Assembly (NCBI GenBank): GCA_030833145.1
Contig: JAURHT010000056.1
Location: 1 to 12,697, forward strand
Direction of reading: 5' to 3'
Length of the DNA stretch: 12,697 nt
From: Aquirufa sp.
GTDB lineage: Bacteria > Bacteroidota > Bacteroidia > Cytophagales > Spirosomataceae
In this document: positions 1 through 7,145 of the stretch, in pieces
How the letters are laid out: every line of letters begins with the position of its first letter
How positions within the stretch are numbered: the stretch's first letter is position 1
Notes under the pieces: generated by a model
What the model was told of the DNA's origin: nothing
Seen by the model: the letters and a program-made list of their open reading frames with translations, nothing else
The model's database searches: none
Position numbers and translations under genes: made by a program

Positions 1-159
1 CAAGGCTTTGGTTATGATCCTGTTTTTCAGCCTAAAGGAGAGCAAAGGACTTTCGCTGAAATGACTTTAGAGGAGAAGAATAAAATCGCCCATAGGGCGC
101 GTGCTTTGGAGAAATTCAAAAACTTCTTAGACGAAACACAGAAATGTGCCGACGTATAG
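1..159 (+). CDS. rdgB: RdgB/HAM1 family dITP/XTP pyrophosphatase, C-terminal part (5' end outside window)
   Basis: Only the last 52 codons are present, in frame from base 1 to the TAG at 157-159. The protein hydrolyses non-canonical purine triphosphates (ITP, dITP, XTP) to monophosphate and pyrophosphate and so keeps them out of DNA and RNA; it acts in the cytoplasm. The fragment opens with GFGYDPVF, the family signature, then FAEM and [12 protein letters not shown], the substrate-binding end that normally reads EKN.ISHR. The usual Ser before His-Arg is Ala here; the His-Arg pair is kept. The end, [12 protein letters not shown], fits a family C-terminus of normal length. The next gene starts 55 bases downstream on the same strand. 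Family assignment is secure from the motifs; the rest of the protein cannot be judged. Confidence 0.9.
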   Translation, partial: QGFGYDPVFQPKGEQRTFAEMTLEEKNKIAHRARALEKFKNFLDETQKCADV

Positions 160-180
160 TGGATTATTCATTTCCCTTGT

Positions 181-188
181 TATTTTTG
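181..188 (+). promoter_or_regulatory. Candidate -7 box for the DUF5686 gene
   Basis: TATTTTTG matches the Bacteroidota -7 consensus TAnnTTTG exactly. Transcription would start near 195, giving a leader of about 20 bases to the ATG at 215, similar to other genes here. I see no clear TTG -33 element about 20 bases upstream, so this may be weak or a chance match in T-rich DNA. Confidence 0.4.
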
Positions 189-214
189 TAGCGTTTGCAA
201 TTAAAAACCCCTCC

Positions 215-2734
215 ATGAAATTAAAATTCAGCGTTTTGCTGGCTTTTTTCTTACACTTTACGGTTTTTCAGTCTAGTGGTCAATTTGTGATCAAAGGGCG
301 AGTGACTGATGCTAAGAATGGAGATCCAATTCCCTTTGCATCAGTAGGGCTTGTCGGCGTAAGTCAAGGTGCTACGACGAACTTTCAAGGGGAGTTTACG
401 TTAAATTCAAAATATTCAGCGGATAGTCTTTTTGCCTCCTTTGTAGGCTATAAAAAACGTTTGAAGAAAATAACGCGTGGTTCCAAATTACAGGAAGTCG
501 ACTTTCAGTTAGAACCTACCGGCCGCGAAATGGCAGAGGTCATTGTGTATTCAGGCGAAAATCCGGCTTTCAAAATCTTACGTGGTGTAATTCGCAACCG
601 AGAGAAGAACGATCGTTCTAAGCTTTCTGCCTACGAGTATGACTCTTATGCAAAGATGGAGCTCGATGTGGATAATATCTCAGAGAAGTTCAAGGAAAAA
701 AAGGTGATGAAAGATATCGCTCAGGCAATCAAGAAGTTTGAGAAGATCGCCGGAGAGGATGGGAAACTTGTTATACCTACCTATATCTCGGAGTCCGTGG
801 GTAAGTTTTACTATTTAGAAAGCCCACAACGTAAGAAGGAAACCATCACAAAAACGAACATTAAAGGAGTAGGAGTGAAGGATGGGTCCTTGATTTCGCA
901 GTTAGTGGGCGGTAATTTGGTGGCGAATTATAATTTCTACCAAAACTATGTCGGCTTTTTTGGCAAGGATTTTGCGAGCCCGATCGGTGATAATTGGAAG
1001 GGGAATTATAGTTATTTCTTAGGGGATACGGTCAATGTGGATGGACATGTTTGCTATCAAATGGATTTTGATCCCAAGAATCCAATGGACTTAGTATTTA
1101 GGGGCCAAATGTGGATTGATACCACCTCTTTTGCCTTAGTACAAATCGATGCGGCTGTTGATAAAGGGGCTAATTTGAACTTTATCGATAAGATTAAAAT
1201 CTCTCAGGAATTAGAACAAACCAGTTCTGGCGCTTGGCTCCCAGCTAGAACCCGATTTCTGATTGATTTAGAAGAAATTACGAAAGGTAGCGCGGGGATG
1301 TTATTGAAGATGTACATCTCGAATAAAGATTTTGTGGTGAATAAACCGCACGAAGTAGGCTTCTATGATTTAACAACGGAAGTGGCAGAGGATGCGATGC
1401 AGCCTAATCCCGAGTTTTGGAAATATGCTCGACACGAACCTTTAAGTACCCAAGATATCATGGCTTCAGCCTTGATTGATTCGGTTCAGAATCTGCCTAT
1501 TGTTCGAACATATGTAGAAATTGCAGAAATTATTTTGAGTGGATATAAAAAGTTCAATGACATAGAAGTAGGTCCTTATGTATCCAGTTTTGCAGTCAAT
1601 AAAATTGAAGGGGCTAGATTTCGTTTGGGTTTTAGAACGAATGCAAACTTTGATAAACATTGGATTTTGCGTGGAAATGTGGGTTTTGGGACGAAAGATT
1701 TAGTGCCTAAGTATGCTGCAGAAGTGAATTACCTCTTCTCTAAAAAGAAATGGACCGTGGCAGGTTTACGGCATTCGTATGATATTGAACGCGTAGGTTT
1801 AACGCCTGAACTCATCGGAGATAATAAATTGTTTTATGCTTTCACTCGCTGGGGAGCCTTTTCAGGAGCCTTCTTTAGACGCGAATCCGAAGCATTTTTC
1901 TCGTCAGAAATACAAAAAGGATTAACGGTCACGACCTCTTTGAATACGCGTTCATTTGATCCATTATTCCGTTTTCAATTCCGACTAAATCCAGAGTTAG
2001 GACGTGCGTCTGCGGTTCAGGATTATTACCAAGAAACATTCGCTACGGTAGAGTTGCGTTTTGCCAAAAACGAGACCTTCATCATGAATGGTAACGAGCG
2101 AATTACGTTAGCTACGAAACGTATTCCTGTGATCACGCTTAAATACCAACATGGATTTAAGGGCTTTTTAGGCGGTGATTTTACCTACGACCGCGTTACG
2201 TTGAAGGCGTACCAAACCTTCCGCTTAGGAACTGTAGGCCGTTCAGATTACACCTTTACAGCAGGTTATACGCCTTCAAATTTACCGGCGCCGTTGTTGT
2301 TTCCTCACTTAGGAAATGAGACGTTCTTCTTTGTTCGTTCAGCCTATTCTACGATGAATTACTTTGAATTCGTGAGTGACCAATATGCTTCGATTCAATA
2401 CAATCACAATTTTGATGGTTTGTTATTTAACCGCATCCCATTGATTAAGAAATTAAAGTGGCGTTTCATTGCTTCGGGTAATATTTTGATGGGTAGTCAG
2501 CGATCTGCAAATCGAGAAATAATGAAAGATGTGAATAGTCCGTTACGGTCTAAATTTTTAGATCAATACTCCTTCGATTCCTTAGATCCGAACAAGCCAT
2601 TTGCCGAAGTCGGTTATGGTATTGACAATATTTTCAAGATTTTACGCGTGCAAGCCTTCCATCGATTGACCTATTTAGATCATGGTAATCCACAGCGATT
2701 TAGGTTGATGGCCTCTGTTAATTTCTCATTTTAG
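215..2734 (+). CDS. DUF5686 outer-membrane protein with N-terminal carboxypeptidase-regulatory-like domain
   Basis: An 839-residue predicted outer-membrane protein. Residues 1-22 look like a signal peptide (MKLKFSVLLAFFLHF..., cleavage after SSG, Gln at +1). Residues 24-100 form a CarboxypepD_reg-like beta-sandwich (VIKGRVTDAKNGDPIPFASV, then FQGEFTL), common at the start of Bacteroidota outer-membrane proteins. The DUF5686 part follows, starting near residue 105, with its typical NPAFKILRGVIRNR and YEYDSYAKMELDVDN segments. The C-terminal half is rich in alternating aromatic strands and ends in VNFSF, as expected for a beta-barrel inserted by the BAM machinery. The biochemical function of the family is not known to me. 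I chose ATG 215 over the in-frame GTG at 146 because it gives a clean signal peptide and avoids overlap with the upstream gene. A weak hairpin lies after the stop. Confidence 0.87.
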   Translation: MKLKFSVLLAFFLHFTVFQSSGQFVIKGRVTDAKNGDPIPFASVGLVGVSQGATTNFQGEFTLNSKYSADSLFASFVGYKKRLKKITRGSKLQEVDFQLEPTGREMAEVIVYSGENPAFKILRGVIRNREKNDRSKLSAYEYDSYAKMELDVDNISEKFKEKKVMKDIAQAIKKFEKIAGEDGKLVIPTYISESVGKFYYLESPQRKKETITKTNIKGVGVKDGSLISQLVGGNLVANYNFYQNYVGFFGKDFASPIGDNWKGNYSYFLGDTVNVDGHVCYQMDFDPKNPMDLVFRGQMWIDTTSFALVQIDAAVDKGANLNFIDKIKISQELEQTSSGAWLPARTRFLIDLEEITKGSAGMLLKMYISNKDFVVNKPHEVGFYDLTTEVAEDAMQPNPEFWKYARHEPLSTQDIMASALIDSVQNLPIVRTYVEIAEIILSGYKKFNDIEVGPYVSSFAVNKIEGARFRLGFRTNANFDKHWILRGNVGFGTKDLVPKYAAEVNYLFSKKKWTVAGLRHSYDIERVGLTPELIGDNKLFYAFTRWGAFSGAFFRRESEAFFSSEIQKGLTVTTSLNTRSFDPLFRFQFRLNPELGRASAVQDYYQETFATVELRFAKNETFIMNGNERITLATKRIPVITLKYQHGFKGFLGGDFTYDRVTLKAYQTFRLGTVGRSDYTFTAGYTPSNLPAPLLFPHLGNETFFFVRSAYSTMNYFEFVSDQYASIQYNHNFDGLLFNRIPLIKKLKWRFIASGNILMGSQRSANREIMKDVNSPLRSKFLDQYSFDSLDPNKPFAEVGYGIDNIFKILRVQAFHRLTYLDHGNPQRFRLMASVNFSF

Positions 2735-2756
2735 AACATTACAAAGACGAAAGTTT

Positions 2757-2775
2757 AAACATTTCAAGAATGTTT
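2757..2775 (+). terminator. Possible weak terminator after the DUF5686 gene
   Basis: A perfect 7-base inverted repeat (AAACATT, five-base loop, AATGTTT) is followed directly by more T residues. It lies 22 bases after the stop and just before the plsY promoter. The stem has a single G-C pair, so termination would be weak; it could be chance in AT-rich DNA. Confidence 0.35.
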
Positions 2776-2783
2776 TTGATGTA

Positions 2784-2815
2784 TTTGATTTCATAAACTC
2801 GTCGCCCTATATTTA
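2784..2815 (+). promoter_or_regulatory. Bacteroidota-type promoter for plsY-M20-murQ
   Basis: TTTG at 2784-2787 and TATATTTA at 2808-2815 are separated by 20 bases, the normal spacing for a Bacteroidota -33/-7 pair. The -7 box differs from TAnnTTTG only in its last base. A start near 2822 would give a leader of about 15 bases before the plsY ATG. Confidence 0.55.
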
Positions 2816-2836
2816 CAAGGTTACAACCAATCAATT

Positions 2837-3481
2837 ATGCTTTTCATACTCGTGGGCCTATCTTTACTAAGCTACCTGTTGGGATCTATCCCGACAGCGA
2901 TTTGGTATGGCGATCGTTACCATGGTATCGATATTCGCCAGCATGGAAGCGGTAACGCTGGGGCTACCAACACGTTTCGCGTATTAGGAAAAAAAGCGGG
3001 CTCCATTGTTTTATTTGTGGATGCTTTAAAGGGCTTTGCAGCAGCGAGTTTAGCGACTGTCTTGTATACGTTTGGATTGGTGGATTGGGAATCGTGCGTT
3101 AGCTTGAAGATACTATTTGGTTTCTTGGCCATTATTGGTCATTTATTACCTGTTTTCTGTGATTTTAAAGGAGGAAAAGGAGTGGCAACTACATTAGGGA
3201 TGGTCATCGCTCTTCATCCTCAGGCCGCATTAGTTAGTAGTTTAGTCTTTCTACTCGTTTTTGCGATTTCACATTATGTTTCTTTAGGTTCGATGGTAAC
3301 CTCTTTAGTCTTTCCTTTATTGCTTCAATTTGGGGTGTTTGGGAAAGAATTACCCATTTTGATTTATTTCGGATTTATCATTTCCTTTTTAGTGATTTTT
3401 ACGCACCGTAAAAATATCGGTCGAATCATTTCAGGAACCGAAAATCGGATGTATCTTATTCCTCGAAAAGGACGTTTATAG
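2837..3481 (+). CDS. plsY: Glycerol-3-phosphate acyltransferase PlsY
   Basis: A 214-residue integral membrane enzyme that transfers an acyl group from acyl-phosphate (made by PlsX) to glycerol 3-phosphate, giving lysophosphatidic acid, the first step of phospholipid synthesis. The three conserved cytoplasmic motifs are visible: GSGNAGATNTFRVLGKKAG (residues 37-55), KGGKGVAT (111-118) and HRKNIGRIISGTENR (190-204). Hydrophobic stretches near residues 3-23, 57-80, 93-108, 125-165 and 172-189 fit the multi-pass family topology. Length is typical. A good promoter lies upstream, and the M20 dipeptidase gene follows after only 20 bases, so it probably leads a three-gene operon. The Asn-Ala-Gly in motif 1 differs slightly from the common Asn-Pro-Gly, which I consider tolerated variation. 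Confidence 0.96.
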   Translation: MLFILVGLSLLSYLLGSIPTAIWYGDRYHGIDIRQHGSGNAGATNTFRVLGKKAGSIVLFVDALKGFAAASLATVLYTFGLVDWESCVSLKILFGFLAIIGHLLPVFCDFKGGKGVATTLGMVIALHPQAALVSSLVFLLVFAISHYVSLGSMVTSLVFPLLLQFGVFGKELPILIYFGFIISFLVIFTHRKNIGRIISGTENRMYLIPRKGRL

Positions 3482-3501
3482 CCTTTCTATCTTCATTTAT
3501 T

Positions 3502-4872
3502 ATGCAATCAACACACGAATTTATTGCCGCTCACAAGGATCGGTTTTTAGCGGAGCTTTTGGACTTATTACGTATTCCTTCGATTTCGGCGGATCCAGCT
3601 TATGCAGGTGATGTTCGCAAGGCGGCGGAATGGGTTGCTAACAATTTGCGCGCAGCTGGAGCAGACCACGTTCGATTAGAAGAAACACCAGGCTACCCAA
3701 TTGTGTACGGAGAGAAAATGGTGGATCCGTCTGCGCCTACTGTTCTAGTCTATGGTCATTATGATGTGCAGCCAGCAGATCCGTTAGACCTTTGGGATAA
3801 TCCTCCTTTTGAACCGGTCATTAAAGAGGAGGTCATTTACGCACGCGGTGCTTGTGATGATAAAGGGCAGGTTTTTATGCATTTAAAAGCATTTGAAGCG
3901 ATGCTAGCCTCCGGTAATTTGACTTGTAATGTGAAATTCATGATCGAGGGAGAGGAAGAAGTGGGCTCTGATAATTTAGGCAATTTTGTTGCGGCGAATA
4001 AAGAGCTGCTGAAAGCGGATGTCATTTTGATCTCTGATACCGCTATTATTGCGAATGATATTCCGTCTATCGACGTGGGATTACGTGGATTGAGTTATAT
4101 GGAAGTGGAAGTGCAGGGCCCTAACCGCGACTTGCACTCCGGTGTGTATGGCGGTGCAGTGGCGAATCCGATTAATATTTTATGCCAAATGATTTCCTCG
4201 ATGCACGATGAATTCAATCATATCACTATCCCTGGATTCTATGATGGAGTAATGGAAGTGAGTGCAGCGGATAGAGCAGCGATGGCACAGACACCTTTTG
4301 ATTTAGAAGCTTACCAAAAAGATTTAGGCATCGACACCGTATATGGGGAGAAAGGATTCACGACAATTGAACGTGCATCCATTCGCCCAACGCTAGATGT
4401 CAACGGAATTTGGGGAGGATATACAGGAGAGGGAGCAAAGACGGTATTGCCTTCAAAGGCGTATGCTAAAATCTCGATGCGCCTGGTGCCTAATCAATCT
4501 TCGGCTGAAATTACGCGTCTATTTACGGAACACTTTAAAGCGATTGCGCCTAAAGGAGTGAAGGTAAAAGTGACTGCCCACCACGGTGGAGAGGGTTATT
4601 TGATGCCTACTGACAGCATTGCTTTCCAAGCAGCCTCAGAGGCAATGACGACCACTTTTGGGAAAGAACCCGTGCCTACAAGAGGTGGCGGTAGTATTCC
4701 AATTGTAGCCTTGTTCGAGAAAGAATTAGGGATTAAGTCGATTTTGATGGGTTTTGGCCTAGATTCTGATGCGATTCATTCTCCTAATGAGCATTATGGT
4801 CTATTTAATTTTTACAAAGGGATAGAAACGATTCCTCATTTCTTTAAAAACTTCGCGTCATTATCGAAATAA
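3502..4872 (+). CDS. M20 family metallo-dipeptidase
   Basis: A 456-residue cytoplasmic zinc peptidase of the M20 (ArgE/DapE/PepV/CPG2) group, in the dipeptidase branch. The two-metal site is complete: H86 and D88 in GHYDVQPADP, bridging D119 in RGACDDKG, the E152/E153 pair in EGEEEVGS, D179 in ISDT, and H426 in IHSPNEH. H212 (LHSG), at the start of the inserted dimerisation domain (about 195-355), matches the residue that reaches across the dimer. RGGGSIPI near 394 is the usual C-terminal substrate-binding loop. There is no signal peptide. Exact substrate cannot be read from sequence; family members cleave dipeptides of varied composition. It sits 20 bases after plsY and one base before murQ, which makes a role in breaking down peptides from recycled peptidoglycan possible, though that is inference from position. 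Confidence 0.92.
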   Translation: MQSTHEFIAAHKDRFLAELLDLLRIPSISADPAYAGDVRKAAEWVANNLRAAGADHVRLEETPGYPIVYGEKMVDPSAPTVLVYGHYDVQPADPLDLWDNPPFEPVIKEEVIYARGACDDKGQVFMHLKAFEAMLASGNLTCNVKFMIEGEEEVGSDNLGNFVAANKELLKADVILISDTAIIANDIPSIDVGLRGLSYMEVEVQGPNRDLHSGVYGGAVANPINILCQMISSMHDEFNHITIPGFYDGVMEVSAADRAAMAQTPFDLEAYQKDLGIDTVYGEKGFTTIERASIRPTLDVNGIWGGYTGEGAKTVLPSKAYAKISMRLVPNQSSAEITRLFTEHFKAIAPKGVKVKVTAHHGGEGYLMPTDSIAFQAASEAMTTTFGKEPVPTRGGGSIPIVALFEKELGIKSILMGFGLDSDAIHSPNEHYGLFNFYKGIETIPHFFKNFASLSK

Positions 4873-4873
4873 T

Positions 4874-5698
4874 ATGTCTGAAAATTTAAGTGCTTTAGCA
4901 ACAGAATCTAGCTCTACGTATGATAACCTAGAGCAACAGACGGTAGATACCATCTTGCGTCAAATTAATGCAGAGGATAAAACGGTTCCTGTGGCCGTCG
5001 AAAAAGTTATTCCAGCGATCGAAGTTTTAGTGCACGAAATCGTGAAGCGAATGAAGCAAGGTGGTCGCCTATTTTATATTGGTGCCGGAACTTCAGGTCG
5101 ATTAGGTGTTGTCGATGCCTCTGAATGCCCACCTACTTATGGCGTACCACACGACTGGGTTATCGGATTAATCGCAGGTGGCGATTCAGCTATTCGCAAG
5201 GCAGTAGAGAATGCGGAAGATGATGAGAAACAGGCTTGGCTGGATATGGAAGCTTACGATATCGACGAACTAGATACGGTGGTAGGTATCGCCGCTTCGG
5301 GTAGAACGCCTTACGTAATCGGTGGTTTGCGCGATGCAAATGCACGCGGAATTCTAACAGGTTGCATTGTTTGCAACGCTGGGAGTGCAGTGGCTGCTGA
5401 AGCCCAATACCCTATCGAAGTGGTAGTGGGTCCTGAATACGTCACTGGAAGTACTCGAATGAAATCAGGGACAGCCCAAAAACTTGTTTTGAACATGTTA
5501 TCGACCGCCGTTATGATCCAATTAGGTCGCGTGAGAGGGAACAAAATGGTGGATATGCAGTTAAGTAATCACAAGTTAGTCCTACGTGCCATTCGCATGG
5601 TTCGCGAGGCAACTGGGGTAAGCGATGAGGTGGCAGCGGAACTATTAGAAAAACATGGCAGCGTACGAAATGCAGTAGATGCAATTCAAGCAAAATAA
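4874..5698 (+). CDS. murQ: N-acetylmuramic acid 6-phosphate etherase
   Basis: A 274-residue cytoplasmic SIS-domain lyase that splits the lactyl ether of MurNAc 6-phosphate to give GlcNAc 6-phosphate and D-lactate, a key step in peptidoglycan recycling. The phosphosugar-binding loop GAGTSGRLGVVDASECPPTYG spans residues 70-90; E84 in it and E115 in AVENAEDD align with the two catalytic glutamates described for E. coli MurQ. VVVGPEYVTGSTRMKSGTAQKLVLNM is the second family signature. The protein is about 24 residues shorter than the E. coli enzyme, mostly at the C-terminus, but all motifs are intact. Its ATG lies one base after the stop of the dipeptidase gene, which implies translational coupling. 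No MurNAc kinase (AnmK or AmgK type) is visible in this window. Confidence 0.96.
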   Translation: MSENLSALATESSSTYDNLEQQTVDTILRQINAEDKTVPVAVEKVIPAIEVLVHEIVKRMKQGGRLFYIGAGTSGRLGVVDASECPPTYGVPHDWVIGLIAGGDSAIRKAVENAEDDEKQAWLDMEAYDIDELDTVVGIAASGRTPYVIGGLRDANARGILTGCIVCNAGSAVAAEAQYPIEVVVGPEYVTGSTRMKSGTAQKLVLNMLSTAVMIQLGRVRGNKMVDMQLSNHKLVLRAIRMVREATGVSDEVAAELLEKHGSVRNAVDAIQAK

Positions 5699-5699
5699 A

Positions 5700-5731
5700 T
5701 TGGGATAATAACGCTTTAATCCCTTAATTTG
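5700..5731 (+). promoter_or_regulatory. Promoter for the cytochrome c gene
   Basis: TTG at 5700-5702 and TTAATTTG at 5724-5731 are spaced by 21 bases, and the -7 box has one mismatch to TAnnTTTG. The predicted start near 5738 leaves a leader of about 19 bases. This suggests the cytochrome gene is transcribed separately from murQ. Confidence 0.5.
5702..5723 (+). terminator. Weak inverted repeat between murQ and the cytochrome gene
   Basis: GGGAT and ATCCC form a 5-base inverted repeat around a 12-base loop, flanked by AT-rich DNA with only a short T run. It could be a poor terminator for the murQ operon or a protein-binding site within the cytochrome promoter, since it fills the -33/-7 spacer. 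Evidence is slight. Confidence 0.25.
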
Positions 5732-5756
5732 TAACATAATTAATCAAATACCTCGT

Positions 5757-6083
5757 ATGAAAAACATATCTAAACTTATTTTAACGTTCGTGTTCGGAAC
5801 GATGGCTTTTGGCTTTCAAGCAAAAGCAGAAGATTTTCCAGCAGATATCAAGCCTTTGATGACTAAATATACTTGCTTTGCTTGTCACAAACCTGATACG
5901 CGTTTAGTGGGTCCGGCTTACAAAGATGTAGCTAAGAAGAAATATTCAGTGGATAAAATTGTTGCTTTAATCGCAAAGCCACAGCCATCTAACTGGCCAG
6001 GTTACCCTCCAATGGCGCCTATGACTAACGTGCCTAAAGAAGATGCAGTGAAATTAGCGAAGTATATCAACTCGTTGAAATAA
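5757..6083 (+). CDS. Small secreted monohaem class I cytochrome c
   Basis: A 108-residue protein with an N-terminal signal peptide (about residues 1-24, ending QAKA before EDF), giving a mature domain of about 84 residues, the usual size for a soluble c551/c552-type electron carrier. Haem attaches at C40 and C43 in CFACH, with H44 as one axial ligand. M86 in YPPMAPM is the most likely second ligand, with M89 as the alternative. LVGPAYKDVAKKY after the haem motif and the closing KEDAVKLAKYINSLK helix are standard for the fold. It would work in the periplasm, carrying electrons between a quinol-oxidising complex and an oxidase; the exact partners are unknown. It has its own promoter and a strong terminator after it, so it is probably a single-gene transcript. 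Confidence 0.92.
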   Translation: MKNISKLILTFVFGTMAFGFQAKAEDFPADIKPLMTKYTCFACHKPDTRLVGPAYKDVAKKKYSVDKIVALIAKPQPSNWPGYPPMAPMTNVPKEDAVKLAKYINSLK

Positions 6084-6099
6084 TTGATCTAACAGCATA

Positions 6100-6132
6100 A
6101 AAAAAGCCCTCAATCTAATTGAGGGCTTTTTT
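6100..6132. terminator. Bidirectional rho-independent terminator (cytochrome c / GNAT)
   Basis: A near-perfect hairpin: AAAAAGCCCTCAAT pairs with ATTGAGGGCTTTTT around a three-base CTA loop, for a stem of about 15 pairs with a GC-rich core, A-tract on one side and T-tract on the other. It lies 16 bases after the cytochrome stop and 3 bases past the GNAT stop, so it can end transcription from both converging directions. Confidence 0.93.
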
Positions 6133-6135
6133 GTT

Positions 6136-6612
6136 TTATAAAGCTTTAAGCATCCAGATGTCACATCCATCGTGACCACTATTTCCCAAAGGATGATCTA
6201 ATGGTTGGAATCCCACTTTTTCATAGATGGAAACCGCTTTTTTTAATTCAGGCATCGATTCTAAGTAGACATGCGTATAGCCGTTTTCTTTTGCCCAGCT
6301 CATGGATTTCTCCATCAATTGTTTCCCTAAACCGGTTTCTCTTGCTTCTTTCGCCACATAGAGTTTAACTAGTTCGCAGGTTCCTTGGGGTAAATTTTCC
6401 GTGGGAAAGATTCCACAACCGCCTACAACTTTTTCGTCTATAGTGGCTACATAATAATACGAGCCGGGAGTGTGGAACAATTCAAATAGGGCATCCGTCG
6501 TGGGATCAAAATAAACGGTTCCCGGTTTATTCGCCCCAAATTCCGCCAATGCTGTACGAATTACCTTCGCCAGTGCTTCATTGTCTCTGGATTCAATGGG
6601 CCGAATTTCCAT
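6136..6612 (-). CDS. GNAT family N-acetyltransferase
   Basis: A 158-residue cytoplasmic acetyltransferase that uses acetyl-CoA; the acceptor is not known. The GNAT core is clear: a first strand MEIRPIESRD, then strand 4 KLYVAKEAR leading into the pyrophosphate-binding loop RETGLGKQL (residues 91-99, the R/Q-x-x-G-x-G/A motif), and motif B at the end with SIYEKVGFQP (128-137). Length is standard for a single-domain family member. It is the last gene of a minus-strand operon: its ATG lies 5 bases after the stop of the DUF5606 gene, with no room for a separate promoter, and it ends at the shared terminator. The location after engB does not by itself say whether the target is a protein or a small molecule. 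Confidence 0.9.
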   Translation of the reverse strand: MEIRPIESRDNEALAKVIRTALAEFGANKPGTVYFDPTTDALFELFHTPGSYYYVATIDEKVVGGCGIFPTENLPQGTCELVKLYVAKEARETGLGKQLMEKSMSWAKENGYTHVYLESMPELKKAVSIYEKVGFQPLDHPLGNSGHDGCDIWMLKAL

Positions 6613-6617
6613 ATAGG

Positions 6618-7112
6618 TTATTTTGCGGCTTTCTTCGCAGCTGGCTTTTTCTCTGCTTTTTCAGCTGTTGCCTTTTCAGCCTTAGGAACCTTCTCTGCTT
6701 TTGCAGCGGCTGGGAATAATTCAGACGCGTTAGCTACTAAAATTAAGTACCAGCTCAAGATTTTTTTGATGTCTGATGCGAATACGCGGTCTGTATCGTA
6801 GTTAGGAACTACAGTGGCTAAGGTGCTAAATAATTCAGCGTCACTTGCTTTTTTTGCTTCGATAGGTAAAACGCCATTGAATTTAGCGTGAATTTGTAAG
6901 AACAAATCAGCTAATGGTAAAGTGCTATCTTGGTGATCATCTAAATACAACGAGATGTCTTTTAACACGGAAATACGTGTTTGGCCACCTACGACTGATT
7001 TTTGTTTTGCAGCGTCCAAAGTCTCTACAATCACACCTGTGCGCGTAGGTTTTAACACTTTGTACAATCCACTTTTTCCCGAGATATGGGCAACTTCATT
7101 CAATAAATCCAT
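6618..7112 (-). CDS. DUF5606 family protein with lysine/alanine-rich tail
   Basis: A 164-residue cytoplasmic protein without signal peptide or membrane segment. The N-terminal part (MDLLNEVAHISGKSGLYKVLKPTRTGVIVETLD, then a serine/valine turn and TRISVLKDISLYL) resembles the DUF5606 family of Bacteroidota, whose function I do not know; the SGKxGLYKV and TGVIVE segments look like a small beta-barrel. Residues 60-130 are probably helical. The last 30 residues are low-complexity, with KAEK repeated and ending KKPAAKKAAK, much like the basic tails of histone H1-like or nucleic-acid-binding proteins. It lies between engB (33 bases upstream) and the GNAT gene (5 bases downstream). A -7 box in the engB-side gap suggests extra transcription of its own. 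Binding to RNA, ribosomes or DNA is inference from the tail and neighbour. Confidence 0.78.
   Translation of the reverse strand: MDLLNEVAHISGKSGLYKVLKPTRTGVIVETLDAAKQKSVVGGQTRISVLKDISLYLDDHQDSTLPLADLFLQIHAKFNGVLPIEAKKASDAELFSTLATVVPNYDTDRVFASDIKKILSWYLILVANASELFPAAAKAEKVPKAEKATAEKAEKKPAAKKAAK
6621..6710 (-). repeat. Low-complexity Lys/Ala/Glu-coding tail
   Basis: The 3' end of the DUF5606 gene encodes about 30 residues made almost only of Lys, Ala and Glu, with AKAEK, KAEK and EKAEKK units. The DNA repeats are imperfect (variations on a Gln/Ala/Lys-like GCTGAAAAA unit read on the minus strand), so the tail may change length between strains. Confidence 0.6.
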
Positions 7113-7134
7113 GTTTTTTCGCTTGTTATGGGGG

Positions 7135-7142
7135 CAAAATTA
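7135..7142 (-). promoter_or_regulatory. Candidate internal -7 box for the DUF5606-GNAT genes
   Basis: On the minus strand TAATTTTG matches TAnnTTTG exactly. It lies in the 33-base gap after engB, and a start near 7128 would leave a leader of about 16 bases. No TTG is seen at the -33 distance, which falls in the end of engB. Confidence 0.45.
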
Positions 7143-7145
7143 GTA

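Noticed and set aside
146..214. GTG start at 146 for the DUF5686 gene, adding 23 residues
   Set aside because: It would place a second hydrophobic stretch before a good signal peptide and overlap the end of rdgB. ATG at 215 gives a standard secretion signal and lies 27 bases after a -7 box.
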